A stretch of DNA of 64,000 bases from an uncultured Ruminococcus sp. GTDB lineage: Bacteria > Bacillota > Clostridia > Oscillospirales > Acutalibacteraceae. A model generated the notes under the pieces. The model saw only the letters and a list, made by a program, of their open reading frames with translations, was not told the DNA's origin and did no database searches. Both the position numbers and the translations under genes were made by a program. Below, piece by piece: positions 35,268-44,001 of the stretch (position 1 is the first letter of the stretch; every line of letters starts with the position of its first letter). Where the stretch lies: positions 1 through 64,000 of the forward strand of contig CALYBP010000004.1 of NCBI GenBank assembly GCA_944415425.1, read 5' to 3'.

Positions 35268-35948
35268 ATGTTTAAATTTACTATAAGAGAAAATACGCTT
35301 TTAAACGAATTTAAAGATATGTTTACTGATTATGTAAACAAATCGTACAAATTTACAATGAGCTATATAACAAATCCGGTTCTTGCAAGTTACAGGGAGA
35401 ACGAACGGCTTATTCTTATTGTAATTAATAAATCCGTTTATCAGAACTTGTACAGCTTTTTAAAGCTCAATGACAGCAATATGCAGTTTGCGGCGTTTTC
35501 ATGTCTTGAGGGAGCCGTAAACGCGATGAGACTGTATCACATCCTTACAGTAAATCAAAACAATCTTTATGATTATATTACAAATCCAGATTTTTCGCTT
35601 GACAAATGCGAGCTTGAAATTCTTGAGAAAAAAGAAGAGTATGATAACAAAGAAGAATTTTCTTTGAGAGAATTCTCAAAGGGGCTTCACAAAGTAAATA
35701 CCTTTGAATACAAAAATTCTTCGATTTCTACCCAAATTTCAGATAACAGCATTTATCTCGGTCTTTCATGCGGTAAAACAGTAAGTGATGAGCTTCAAAA
35801 CGAGGTGCGTAAAAATCTTGTAGGAGCGTATCTTTCTCTTCAAAAACATACCAAAATGTTTTTTAACGGAGGTATAGACGGCGAACTTGAAGAGATAGAG
35901 GACAATATCTACGCAAAATTTCTTGAATATATTAAAAAGTTTTCTTAA
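35268..35948 (+). CDS. Hypothetical protein, soluble
   Basis: 226 residues, AGGTGA before the ATG, 8 bases after the radical SAM-associated gene, so it belongs to that transcript. No helix or signal. The N-terminal ~100 residues look mixed alpha/beta (ERLILIVINKSVYQNL) and the remainder acidic and helical, with a Glu-rich segment (~115-135). I considered the sporulation protein YtxC but do not see its conserved C-terminal block. The function is unknown; the position is where ribonuclease G stands in related genomes. Confidence 0.6.
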   Translation: MFKFTIRENTLLNEFKDMFTDYVNKSYKFTMSYITNPVLASYRENERLILIVINKSVYQNLYSFLKLNDSNMQFAAFSCLEGAVNAMRLYHILTVNQNNLYDYITNPDFSLDKCELEILEKKEEYDNKEEFSLREFSKGLHKVNTFEYKNSSISTQISDNSIYLGLSCGKTVSDELQNEVRKNLVGAYLSLQKHTKMFFNGGIDGELEEIEDNIYAKFLEYIKKFS

Positions 35949-36093
35949 TCTTTAAAAAACATTCACAATACTTTATTTTAAGTATCATATTTCTGTCACA
36001 ATTCATGTGTATTATATAGACACAGCAGGGATAAAGACGACAACAAGAAATTTTTTCATAGATTTTCCTCTCAAAATTGTCATTGTGACATCA

Positions 36094-36120
36094 AAGAAGG
36101 CCGACTCAGTCGGTCTTTAT
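36094..36120 (+). terminator. Terminator after the spoIVF/TIGR03960 block
   Basis: GGCCGACT pairs with AGTCGGTC (one G-U), inside AAAGA/TCTTTAT. It ends about 18 bases before the next start. Confidence 0.8.
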
Positions 36121-36137
36121 TTGATTTGGAGGATAAA

Positions 36138-37040
36138 ATGTATTATTATTCTTTAAACGAATATTTAAAAAACACTTTCGGAGAAAAGGTATATAAAATA
36201 TCATTAAACGGCGGTATGACCTGCCCAAACCGCGACGGAACATTGGATGACAGGGGCTGTATTTTTTGCAGCAGGGGAGGATCTGGTGAGTTTTCCGCTG
36301 ATAAATTATTGTCTGTAACAAATCAAATTGAACAGGCAAAGCAAAAAATCAGAAAAAAAACCGACTGCAGGCTTTTTATCGCATATTTTCAGCCGTTTAC
36401 CAATACCTACGCAAGCGTAGATTATCTTCGCAGTATTTTCTATGAAGCAATAGAAAACCCCGATGTAGCGGTTTTGTCAATCGCAACACGACCGGACTGT
36501 TTGGGTGTGGATGTTTTAAATCTTTTAAGAGAACTTAACAAAATAAAGCCTGTTTGGGTGGAACTCGGTTTGCAGACGATTCATAAAAAAACATCGGATT
36601 ATATAAGACGATGTTACGAGCTTATGGCTTACGACCTTGCCGTTAAAAATTTAAAATCTGTCGGAGTTTGTGTAGTTACTCATATAATCCTCGGGCTTCC
36701 GTATGAAACCAAAGAAATGATGCTTGAATCAGTTAAGTACGCAGGTGAGAGAAGTGACGGGATAAAACTCCAGCTTCTTCATGTGCTGAAAAATACTGAT
36801 TTATTTGATGATTATATAAAAGGTCTTTTTAAAACGTTGTCATTAGAGGAATACATTGATATTCTCTGCGACTGTATTGCGGTTTTGCCGAAAACAACTG
36901 TTATTCACAGGCTTACAGGTGACGGTGATAAAAAACTTCTTGTCGCACCTCTTTGGAGTGCTGACAAGAAGCGTGTGTTAAATTCAATAAATAAAGCGTT
37001 TGTAAACAGAAATATAATTCAAGGAAGTGCACTAATATAA
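36138..37040 (+). CDS. Radical SAM protein, TIGR01212 (YhcC/YtqA) family
   Basis: 300 residues from the ATG at 36138, with GGAGG 5 bases upstream. Cluster cysteines are in MTCPNRDG and GCIFCSRGG (long spacing between the first and second Cys is the family mark). SIATRPDCL, WVELGLQT and HIILGLPYET are further signatures, and the C-terminus has HRLTGDGDKKLLVAPLW. Family members are thought to modify tRNA or another macromolecule; the reaction is unknown. A single gene between two terminators. Confidence 0.9.
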   Translation: MYYYSLNEYLKNTFGEKVYKISLNGGMTCPNRDGTLDDRGCIFCSRGGSGEFSADKLLSVTNQIEQAKQKIRKKTDCRLFIAYFQPFTNTYASVDYLRSIFYEAIENPDVAVLSIATRPDCLGVDVLNLLRELNKIKPVWVELGLQTIHKKTSDYIRRCYELMAYDLAVKNLKSVGVCVVTHIILGLPYETKEMMLESVKYAGERSDGIKLQLLHVLKNTDLFDDYIKGLFKTLSLEEYIDILCDCIAVLPKTTVIHRLTGDGDKKLLVAPLWSADKKRVLNSINKAFVNRNIIQGSALI

Positions 37041-37080
37041 AAAACAACAGCTTCGGCTAACTGTCGGAGCTGTTGTTTTC
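37041..37080. terminator. Bidirectional terminator overlapping a gene end
   Basis: AACAACAGCTTCGG pairs with TCGGAGCTGTTGTT, flanked by A and T runs. The right arm includes the last codons and stop of the cohesin-like gene. Confidence 0.8.
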
Positions 37081-37833
37081 GTTTGTTTTACTATTTTTAA
37101 ATTTTTTAAATATACTCATCGCGATGCCGAGAAAGGCTATAACCGAAACGCCGAGCGCAATACCTATAATCAGAAATCTTACATTCTGATCATCAAATCG
37201 GTTAAGGATTCCCATTTCATCTATACTTGCAATATCTTCATCTTCCTCCGACACTTCCCTTACACTTTTGCTTTTTGAACTGCCGGACCCTTCTTTTTCC
37301 GTGCTTCCCTTGCTTTTATCCGATGAGTTAACTTTGATTTCCGCAGATGTGCATTTTCCCGCATTTATCGAATTTACATTTTCATCAACGCAGTCGCTTA
37401 CATAATAATCAATATATCCGATACCGTTCTTTACTGCTTTAAATGTAAGCTCAAATATTACGTTCCCGTCTTTTATCTCTTTTCCATCAGCGTTTAGAAA
37501 CAGAACATTTACGCTGTCATCGGTTTCATATGCTTTTAACAAGGTATTTTCGTCGTTTGAATCAACATCTCTGAATTCAAACATACTCTTATCATAGGTA
37601 AATTCAAAGCTTGCAGCACATAGAGGTTTGCTGTAAGATGCTTCCATAGAAACGGTAAACAGTCTGTTTTTGTCGGTGCTGCATCCTTTTAAACTGAAGT
37701 TTACGGCTTCGGCAGAAAAATACCCCGCCGCTGATGAAATGATAAGAGAAAAAATTATCAAAAATGTTGTTATCAGTTTAAAAACAGACAGATATTTAAG
37801 TTTTAAGTCAAACCTTGTTTTTTGTTTTTTCAT
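37057..37833 (-). CDS. Membrane-anchored cohesin-like protein
   Basis: 258 residues from the ATG at 37833, overlapping the rluA end by 26 bases. A hydrophobic signal or anchor lies at ~17-40. The next ~125 residues resemble a cohesin: ASFEFTYDKSMFEF, then VNVLFLNADGKEIKDGNVIFELTFKA and GIGYIDYYVSDC, the alternating strands and loop typical of the family. A Ser/Lys/Glu linker (~165-205) and a C-terminal helix (~218-241) followed by basic residues (FKKFKN) anchor it, with the domain outside. If it binds dockerins, it could tether secreted proteins such as the one at 39.3 kb. Dockerin binding is not shown by sequence alone. Confidence 0.7.
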   Translation of the reverse strand: MKKQKTRFDLKLKYLSVFKLITTFLIIFSLIISSAAGYFSAEAVNFSLKGCSTDKNRLFTVSMEASYSKPLCAASFEFTYDKSMFEFRDVDSNDENTLLKAYETDDSVNVLFLNADGKEIKDGNVIFELTFKAVKNGIGYIDYYVSDCVDENVNSINAGKCTSAEIKVNSSDKSKGSTEKEGSGSSKSKSVREVSEEDEDIASIDEMGILNRFDDQNVRFLIIGIALGVSVIAFLGIAMSIFKKFKNSKTNENNSSDS

Positions 37834-38806
37834 CTTTAACACTATGCAAGGAGATTTTTCCGTTTTCCGAGAACCACACATTTTTTACGGTAAACTCTTT
37901 TCCGCTTAGGTATTCGAGCAAACCCGAGTCGCTTACAAAATTAAATTTTAATTTATAGCTGTACAGAGCTTGATGCTTAAACAGACCTGATGTGCCCGAA
38001 AATGCTTTTCCGTACTTTGAATCGCCGACAAGCGGGTGACCGATTGAAGCCATATGAGCTCTTATCTGATGTGTTCTGCCCGTTAGAAGCTCTACTTCGG
38101 CTAAGCTGAGTTTACCATCGTAATCAAGAATTTTGTATTTTGTTGCAATCTCCTTTGAATTATCCTTTTTATTTTTGAAAACCGTAACCTTGTTTTTGCT
38201 CTCATTTTTGGTGATATACCCGTGAAGAGTTGCCTCGCTTTTTTCGGGCTTTCCATATAGAAGACACAGGTAATATTTTTTAAGCTCCCTTGACTTCATT
38301 TTTTGATTAAGTATTCTGAGACTTTCCGCATTCTTTGCGGCGATAACTATACCGCCCGTATTTCTGTCTATTCTGTTTACAAGAGCGGGCGAAAATGCGG
38401 ATTCAGCCTTCGGGTCATATTCGCCCTTGTCATACAGATAGTGCTGTACCCTCGCAACAAGCGAGTCGAAATGATAGTTTTTGTCAGGATGAACAATTAA
38501 TCCGGGCTTTTTATCTATTAGAATGATGTTTTCGTCTTCGTAAACAATATCAAATTTTGACGGAGCTTTAAGAAAATCATAGTTTTTTATTTCACAAGCC
38601 TCAAAAAATTCGTCTTTAATATAAAATGTAAGCACGTCACCCTCGGAAAGCATATCAGATATTTCGCATTTTTTTCCGTTGATCTTTATGCATTTTTTTC
38701 TTATGTATTTGTACATAAGAGACTTAGGCAATGTCTTAAAATGTTTCTGCAAAAACTTATCAAGACGCTGATTTGAATCATTCTTACTAATTTCAAGAGT
38801 CCTCAT
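37808..38806 (-). CDS. RluA-family pseudouridine synthase
   Basis: 332 residues. An N-terminal S4 RNA-binding domain (~1-75, RLDKFLQKHFKTLPKSL) precedes the RluA catalytic domain. The catalytic Asp is in RIDRNTGGIVIAAKN, with the companion GRTHQIRAHMASIGHPLVGDSKYG. The Tyr-containing IVYEDENIILIDKKPGLIVHP opens the catalytic domain. It modifies a uridine in 23S rRNA or tRNA; the RluC/RluD split cannot be settled. Divergent from the small-gene/spoVM unit. Confidence 0.93.
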   Translation of the reverse strand: MRTLEISKNDSNQRLDKFLQKHFKTLPKSLMYKYIRKKCIKINGKKCEISDMLSEGDVLTFYIKDEFFEACEIKNYDFLKAPSKFDIVYEDENIILIDKKPGLIVHPDKNYHFDSLVARVQHYLYDKGEYDPKAESAFSPALVNRIDRNTGGIVIAAKNAESLRILNQKMKSRELKKYYLCLLYGKPEKSEATLHGYITKNESKNKVTVFKNKKDNSKEIATKYKILDYDGKLSLAEVELLTGRTHQIRAHMASIGHPLVGDSKYGKAFSGTSGLFKHQALYSYKLKFNFVSDSGLLEYLSGKEFTVKNVWFSENGKISLHSVKDEKTKNKV

Positions 38807-38908
38807 AACAACCTCCGAATAATATAATTTTAAAATAAAAACATAAAAATTTCAAGGATATTAATCACATAAAATATATTTTAGTATAAACTGATAAAGG
38901 GTGATACG

Positions 38909-39052
38909 GTGAATTGCTACACACAACGGGTAAAATCGGCTGTTTATTTCGGTTTAGGCTTGCTTGTTGCGACACTGCTTCCGTCTGAGTGGGTGCTGAT
39001 TGTAGCAGCCGCTGCACTTGTAACAGTAAGCATATCTTGTATTCGGAGGTAA
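38909..39052 (+). CDS. Small transmembrane protein upstream of spoVM
   Basis: A 47-residue frame from the GTG at 38909, preceded by AAAGGGTG. Two hydrophobic segments (~12-24 and ~28-43) are separated by a short turn with PSEW. The C-terminus ends ISCIRR. It shares a transcript with the spoVM-like gene, whose GGAGG binding site lies within its last codons. No family is recognised. The coding call rests on the binding site, hydrophobic pattern and tight coupling. A sporulation function is inferred from context only. Confidence 0.55.
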   Translation: MNCYTQRVKSAVYFGLGLLVATLLPSEWVLIVAAAALVTVSISCIRR

Positions 39053-39057
39053 TAGCG

Positions 39058-39144
39058 ATGAAAGTTGTACTTATTGAAAAACCAAAATTTATATCTGTAT
39101 TTTTAAGGAAAATTTACGGCATAAAAAAGGAGCAGGCAAAATAA
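39058..39144 (+). CDS. spoVM: SpoVM-like sporulation micropeptide
   Basis: A 28-residue peptide with GGAGG 8 bases before the ATG. It matches B. subtilis SpoVM (26 residues) at key positions: Met-Lys start, Ile6, Pro9-Lys10-Phe11, Arg17 and Gly21. The sequence begins MKVVLIEKPKF. SpoVM is an amphipathic helix that recognises the convex outer forespore membrane and anchors SpoIVA to start coat assembly. The spoIVA gene is 4.9 kb downstream on the same strand. It is short enough to be missed by automatic annotation. A strong terminator follows. Confidence 0.8.
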   Translation: MKVVLIEKPKFISVFLRKIYGIKKEQAK

Positions 39145-39179
39145 ATAGCTGTTTGTAAATATTTACAAAAAAACAAACA

Positions 39180-39226
39180 ATAAGATGTGCATAGTGCCAA
39201 AATACTATGTGCATCTTATTTTTATA
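39180..39226 (+). terminator. Terminator of the spoVM unit
   Basis: AAGATGTGCATAGT pairs over its whole length (two G-U) with ACTATGTGCATCTT, followed by TTTTTAT. It isolates spoVM from the dockerin gene. Confidence 0.88.
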
Positions 39227-39255
39227 TTGTCTTTTTTGTAAATAAATTATATAAT
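39227..39255 (+). promoter_or_regulatory. Sigma-A promoter of dockerin gene
   Basis: TTGTCT (39227-39232), 17-base spacer, TATAAT (39250-39255). The predicted transcript starts near 39262, giving a ~55-base leader whose first part is a CGCAAT/ATTGCG hairpin (39271-39285). Confidence 0.75.
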
Positions 39256-39316
39256 AGCAAAGGTATGCAGCGCAATTATATTGCGTTGTAAAAATTTTAG
39301 GAGGTTTAAATTAACT

Positions 39317-42247
39317 ATGAAAAGCACAAGAAAGTTTATAAGCGTTTTACTTGTTGTAATGATGCTTATATCGTGCGTTACCGCTTCATTTTCGGTAAAC
39401 GCATCAACCGGCGTGTTGTCCGATTATTACGCAACTAATCCGGATAACAAGGTCGGTGTGAAAAAGACAATCACCATTGACGGTGATTTCAGCGATTGGT
39501 CCTCTGATATGCTGATAGCTCAGGGTGCAGCCTGGGATGTCGCAAATCACTATAAGGGCGGTCACGAAAACTGCGTACTTGATACATATGCACTTTTTGC
39601 CGCGTGGGACGATGACAATCTCTATGTTGCTTGGCAGATGGTAAACACAACCGATACTTGGGCACGCGAGGGTGACGGACCTCTGTCAGACGGAGGTCGT
39701 GTTCTTGATGTACCGCTTATTTTGGCTCTCAGTATTGATCCGAACAGCGTATCAATGTCAAATAAAAATACAAGCGGTTCCCCAATTTGGGGTCAAAAGA
39801 TGGGACTTTCTTTTGATCAGCATGTTGACAGACTTCTCTATATGAGCGGAAAGCCCGGCAACGGTACTCCGGGAATGTTCTCTGCTGTTGATGCCGAGGG
39901 AAACACCGATTATAATGAGGGACTTCAAACATTTGCTCAGAGCGGAATTGAATATAAGATGGCTGAAGGAAATGTTTGTGATAACATTTACGGACTTAAC
40001 TATTCCGAGGATCCCAATGATGTTTACTCAAATGACGCCGACTGGGTTGACTATAAAACCTTTAAGGGCGCTCAGGGTACTCACGATACAAAATATGATT
40101 CGTTTTACGAGATAAAAATTCCTTTCTCAGCTCTCGGAATTGACGCCGATTATGTTGAAACAAACGGAATCGGCGCAATGCTTATTGCAACGAGAGGTGA
40201 GTCAGGACTTGACTGCGTTCCTTTTGACGACACAATGCTTGACAATGCACTTGAATCCTACGGAAGTGATGCAAGTACATCTCACGAAAAGGACGATGAG
40301 GATGTTATAACGTCTCCTTTTGCAAGAATAGGTAGTTTGAACGGCGGCGGAGATGTACAGCCTACAACACAGCCTGTAACCCAGCCGACGACTGTTCAGC
40401 CCACGACAGTACAGCCTACAACACAGCCCACAACCGCTCCTGTAAGCGACACTCTTACTGTAAATGCTAAGTCCAATCTTTTTACAAACGGTGTTGTAGA
40501 GGCTGACAGCAGCGCAAACACGGTAACCGTTACTTATGACCTCAGGTCGTCAATGAAGATTGTAAACGGTCAATGGGAGCTTACATATGATCCGTCTAAG
40601 CTAAAGCTTGTTACGGAATCACATGAATTAATGCCTTATATTTCAGACGGAGTTGTAAGCGTAACCGCAAGCACAGCAAAGGGTAACTTTACCAATGTAA
40701 CAAGTCTTTATGATTTTACATCTTCCAAACCTTTGGTTCAGGCAGTATTTGAGATTGTGGGAACTGGAAGCACAGATGTTACTTTGGATGTTAAAGAGCT
40801 TTCGGTCGGATACAAGGCAAATGATGCCCTTTGTTATGAAAATGCTGTTGTCAACAGTATTATTAGGGATATTTCAAACATTGCCGGTTTTGAGTCATCT
40901 TCAATAAGCGGCAAAGCTTATGTGGTAACAGATGAACAGCCCACCGAAACTGAACCTACAACGCAGCCTGCAAGTGAGGAGCCTACAACTAAGCCAACCG
41001 TATCCGATGACAAAATTACAATCAATGCAACGTCAAACTTTTTCCCTGAGGTTTCAAAGACATATTCAAAAGATGAAAAGCAGGTTACCGTTTCATATAA
41101 GCTCAGTTCTTCCATAAACCTCGTAAATTCTGAATGGGTGTTAAGCTACGATACTGCAAAGCTTTCGTTCGATAAGGCGAATATAAGCAATGTAATGCCG
41201 AATGTTTCTAATGCTGTTATTAATGAAGGAACCAAGGGTTCCATAAAAGGTAACTTTACAAATTTATCATCTGTAAACTTTAACAAAGAAACAGAATTTG
41301 TTACGGTTACATTTAATGTAATAGGAACAGGCAGCGCAGATGTTGACTTGTATGTTAATGTTCTCGGCATAGGATTCAGAGAGAATTTAGACTCTCAGGT
41401 TAACATTCAGTATTTGGTTGATTTTGGTGTAATTAAGGACGTTACTTCGGCTTCGGGCTTTGAAAATGAGATTTATACAACTTCTACTCAAATTACATCA
41501 GGAAACGGCGAGTCAGAAACAGATCCTACTCAGCCGTCAAAAACACTTAAGGTAAATGCAACTTCAAATATTCTGTCGCCTGTTTCAAAAGAATTCAGTG
41601 CCGATAATTCAACAGTTACGGTGACATATAGGCTCGAGTCTTCATCAAAACTTATCAACTCCCAGTGGGTGTTGACATATGACAGCTCAAAGCTTTACTA
41701 TGATGTCAAGAAAAATGCAGGCACTTTAATGCCGAATATTTCATCATTTGTTGCAAACGAGCCTGTGAAAGGAGAAATAAGAGGAGCCTTTACAAATACT
41801 GCTCTGTATGACTTCTCCACAGAAAAAGATTTTATTAAGGTAACCTTTGATATAATAGGTCAGGGAGAAGCAAATGTCGATTTGAATATTGAAATCTTGG
41901 GTGTTGCATACAAGGATCAAAATATGCTTCCCGTAGTGGCTTATCCTGTTGACTTTAGCATATTACAGGACATAACAGGTATCAAAGGATTTGAAAATTA
42001 TAAGCTTTCGGGCAAAATTATCGTAGACACCGATGAAAGCCAAAATGTGCTTTACGGAGATGTAAATAACGACGGTATAATTGATATTACAGACGCAACA
42101 ATGATACAAAAATATATTGTAGGCATTGAAAAATTTACAGATGACCAGTTTAAAAGAGCAGATGTGAATTTTGACGGATCAATTGACGTATCCGATGCAA
42201 CTCTTATAAGCAAATACATTGTAGGTATTGTAAATTCGTTTCAATAA
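39317..42247 (+). CDS. Secreted multidomain dockerin protein (scaffoldin-like, starch/cellulosome type)
   Basis: 976 residues from the ATG at 39317 (AGGAGG 12 bases upstream). Signal peptide ~1-31. A ~310-residue N-terminal module (~32-342) begins with ITIDGDFSDW and contains DTYALFAAWDDDNLYVAW, similar to carbohydrate-binding modules of the CBM74/CBM9-like sort; the family is tentative. A Pro/Thr/Gln linker (~349-375) leads to three ~160-residue beta-rich repeats (~378-536, 567-728, 741-905) sharing TVTYxLxSS, NxxWxLTYDxxKL and KGxxxGxFTN, cohesin-like in pattern. A type I dockerin ends the protein (~911-976), with two calcium loops (DVNNDGIIDITDA, DVNFDGSIDVSDA). It likely binds polysaccharide and docks on a cohesin. 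Confidence 0.85.
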   Translation: MKSTRKFISVLLVVMMLISCVTASFSVNASTGVLSDYYATNPDNKVGVKKTITIDGDFSDWSSDMLIAQGAAWDVANHYKGGHENCVLDTYALFAAWDDDNLYVAWQMVNTTDTWAREGDGPLSDGGRVLDVPLILALSIDPNSVSMSNKNTSGSPIWGQKMGLSFDQHVDRLLYMSGKPGNGTPGMFSAVDAEGNTDYNEGLQTFAQSGIEYKMAEGNVCDNIYGLNYSEDPNDVYSNDADWVDYKTFKGAQGTHDTKYDSFYEIKIPFSALGIDADYVETNGIGAMLIATRGESGLDCVPFDDTMLDNALESYGSDASTSHEKDDEDVITSPFARIGSLNGGGDVQPTTQPVTQPTTVQPTTVQPTTQPTTAPVSDTLTVNAKSNLFTNGVVEADSSANTVTVTYDLRSSMKIVNGQWELTYDPSKLKLVTESHELMPYISDGVVSVTASTAKGNFTNVTSLYDFTSSKPLVQAVFEIVGTGSTDVTLDVKELSVGYKANDALCYENAVVNSIIRDISNIAGFESSSISGKAYVVTDEQPTETEPTTQPASEEPTTKPTVSDDKITINATSNFFPEVSKTYSKDEKQVTVSYKLSSSINLVNSEWVLSYDTAKLSFDKANISNVMPNVSNAVINEGTKGSIKGNFTNLSSVNFNKETEFVTVTFNVIGTGSADVDLYVNVLGIGFRENLDSQVNIQYLVDFGVIKDVTSASGFENEIYTTSTQITSGNGESETDPTQPSKTLKVNATSNILSPVSKEFSADNSTVTVTYRLESSSKLINSQWVLTYDSSKLYYDVKKNAGTLMPNISSFVANEPVKGEIRGAFTNTALYDFSTEKDFIKVTFDIIGQGEANVDLNIEILGVAYKDQNMLPVVAYPVDFSILQDITGIKGFENYKLSGKIIVDTDESQNVLYGDVNNDGIIDITDATMIQKYIVGIEKFTDDQFKRADVNFDGSIDVSDATLISKYIVGIVNSFQ

Positions 42248-42267
42248 AATTTTAAGTTATAAATTTT

Positions 42268-42297
42268 ATGAGCCGGCTTTTTGCCGGCTCATTTTTG
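42268..42297 (+). terminator. Terminator of dockerin gene
   Basis: TGAGCCGGC pairs perfectly with GCCGGCTCA around a five-T loop, then five T. It lies 21 bases after the stop. Confidence 0.92.
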
Positions 42298-42461
42298 TTC
42301 GTGGAAAACCGCTTAATTATTGTCGGGCAGAAAAAATTTGATAATCTTAACCGGTATCCATGAATTGCGTGTAAAGTCACTCGATTTTTTATTATCCTCC
42401 GTGAATAAATTAAGTTATAGCATAATATATTTATTATATAAAATAAAAAGGAGAGATAAAT

Positions 42462-43991
42462 ATGGAGTTTAATCAGGAGAACCGTATGCTCGGAACGTCA
42501 ACAACCGTGCTTGATACGGTCGCCGAACAGCTCGCCGATGTTGACTTGACGCTGCCGGATTATTGCCCGGATATCGAAAAAATCATCAAATGTACTCTTA
42601 CCCCGAAGATTCAGTCAAAATCCCTGTCTGGAGGTCAGCTTCAAATTGACGGTTTGTGCGTTGTAAGCGTAATGTATTGTGAGAGTTCCAAAAAGACCAT
42701 AAGATGTTGTGAACAAAGTGTAAACTTCTCTCAAAGTTTTTCAGTCAAAGATTCGCCTGATAATCCCGTTATAATTACTAAAACAAAATCAGAATACATA
42801 AATTGCCGTGCATTGAGTCCCAGGCGAGTGGTGATTCACGGGGCTTTTTCGCTGTATGCAAAAGTTAAAACGAGCGCAAAGACAAGTATTTATTATTCGG
42901 ATGACCCAAAGCTTGAGTCTTTCAGAAAAAACATAAGCTGTGCCGATTTAAAATCCCTTTGTCAGGAGCAGTTTAATGTTTGCGAAGAAATTTCTGCGGC
43001 GGATAAGCCTGCAATAGAATCAATTATACGCTCATCTGTTGACGTTGGAATTACTGATGTAAAGGCAGTAACTGGCAAGCTGATGATAAACGGTGAAATA
43101 AACCTTAAACTGTTGTATCTTTCAAATGTAGAAACAGGAGAAATTGAAAAATTAGATTATTTAATACCTTTTAATCAGATAATTGACTGCGAGGGCGTAG
43201 ATGAAAAAACAATAAACAATGTTCAATGCGAAGTCTTGTCATATGACGTACGCCTTAAAAATGATATGCTCTCGGAAAAACCGTCCATTGTAATTGATAT
43301 AATGCTTTCTGTTACGGAAGAAGGTTTTATGATATGTAACAGAGATATTACGGTTGATTCTTATTCTGTCTACTGTGCGTCAATGCCTGAGTATAGCAAC
43401 CTTGAAATAACGAATGAAATTTCCGCCTCCGTTGAAAGCCAAATGGAGAAGCTGGCCGTAAAAATTGACGACGGCAAAATATCTAAAATATTAGATATTT
43501 TCTTGGATAATATTACCTGCGAACAAAAAAATTCGGATGACGGTTTAAAAGTCGGCGGAAAAATAAATTTATGCATTATAGCGTATAACGAAGAGAATGT
43601 GCCTGTTATAATTGAGCGTGCATTTGATTATGAGCACAGGTTTAACCTTCCTGTCGAGTATAACTCATTCAGAAATATTAATCCGCACGCTTCAAGCATA
43701 AGTTACAGACTTGCCGATGATAATACCGTAGAAATAAGGTGTGAATTAAAGCTTTGTGTCTGTGCCGAGAAAAAGGAAAGAATAAAGGCAGTTTCGACAA
43801 TGCAGTTGTTTGAAGATAAACCGACAGTTTCCGATGAATGTGCGCTTACTTTGTATTTTGCTAAGCAGGGCGAGAGCCTGTGGGATATAGCAAAGGCTCA
43901 TAACACGCGGCTTAATTTACTTTTATCGGAGAATTCTTCGGAAAATATAACGCTTGACAGCCCGCAAATGCTGTTAATTCCGAAAATATAG
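42462..43991 (+). CDS. sipL: SipL-like spore coat morphogenesis protein (SPOCS + LysM)
   Basis: 509 residues, GGAG site before the ATG. The N-terminal half contains SPOCS (DUF3794) domains, recognised by VDLTLPDYCPDIEKIIKC and repeated beta segments, with a second copy at ~160-290. The C-terminus is a LysM domain (~462-509, YFAKQGESLWDIAKAHNT). The same order and length occur in SipL of Clostridioides difficile, whose LysM domain binds SpoIVA. The spoIVA gene follows 10 bases later, which strongly supports this role. No sigma-A promoter is obvious, in line with mother-cell expression (inference). Confidence 0.85.
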   Translation: MEFNQENRMLGTSTTVLDTVAEQLADVDLTLPDYCPDIEKIIKCTLTPKIQSKSLSGGQLQIDGLCVVSVMYCESSKKTIRCCEQSVNFSQSFSVKDSPDNPVIITKTKSEYINCRALSPRRVVIHGAFSLYAKVKTSAKTSIYYSDDPKLESFRKNISCADLKSLCQEQFNVCEEISAADKPAIESIIRSSVDVGITDVKAVTGKLMINGEINLKLLYLSNVETGEIEKLDYLIPFNQIIDCEGVDEKTINNVQCEVLSYDVRLKNDMLSEKPSIVIDIMLSVTEEGFMICNRDITVDSYSVYCASMPEYSNLEITNEISASVESQMEKLAVKIDDGKISKILDIFLDNITCEQKNSDDGLKVGGKINLCIIAYNEENVPVIIERAFDYEHRFNLPVEYNSFRNINPHASSISYRLADDNTVEIRCELKLCVCAEKKERIKAVSTMQLFEDKPTVSDECALTLYFAKQGESLWDIAKAHNTRLNLLLSENSSENITLDSPQMLLIPKI

Positions 43992-44001
43992 GAGGAATAC
44001 A

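Noticed and set aside
40360-40445. Tandem DNA repeat
   Set aside because: It encodes the Pro/Thr/Gln linker of the dockerin protein and is ordinary low-complexity coding DNA.
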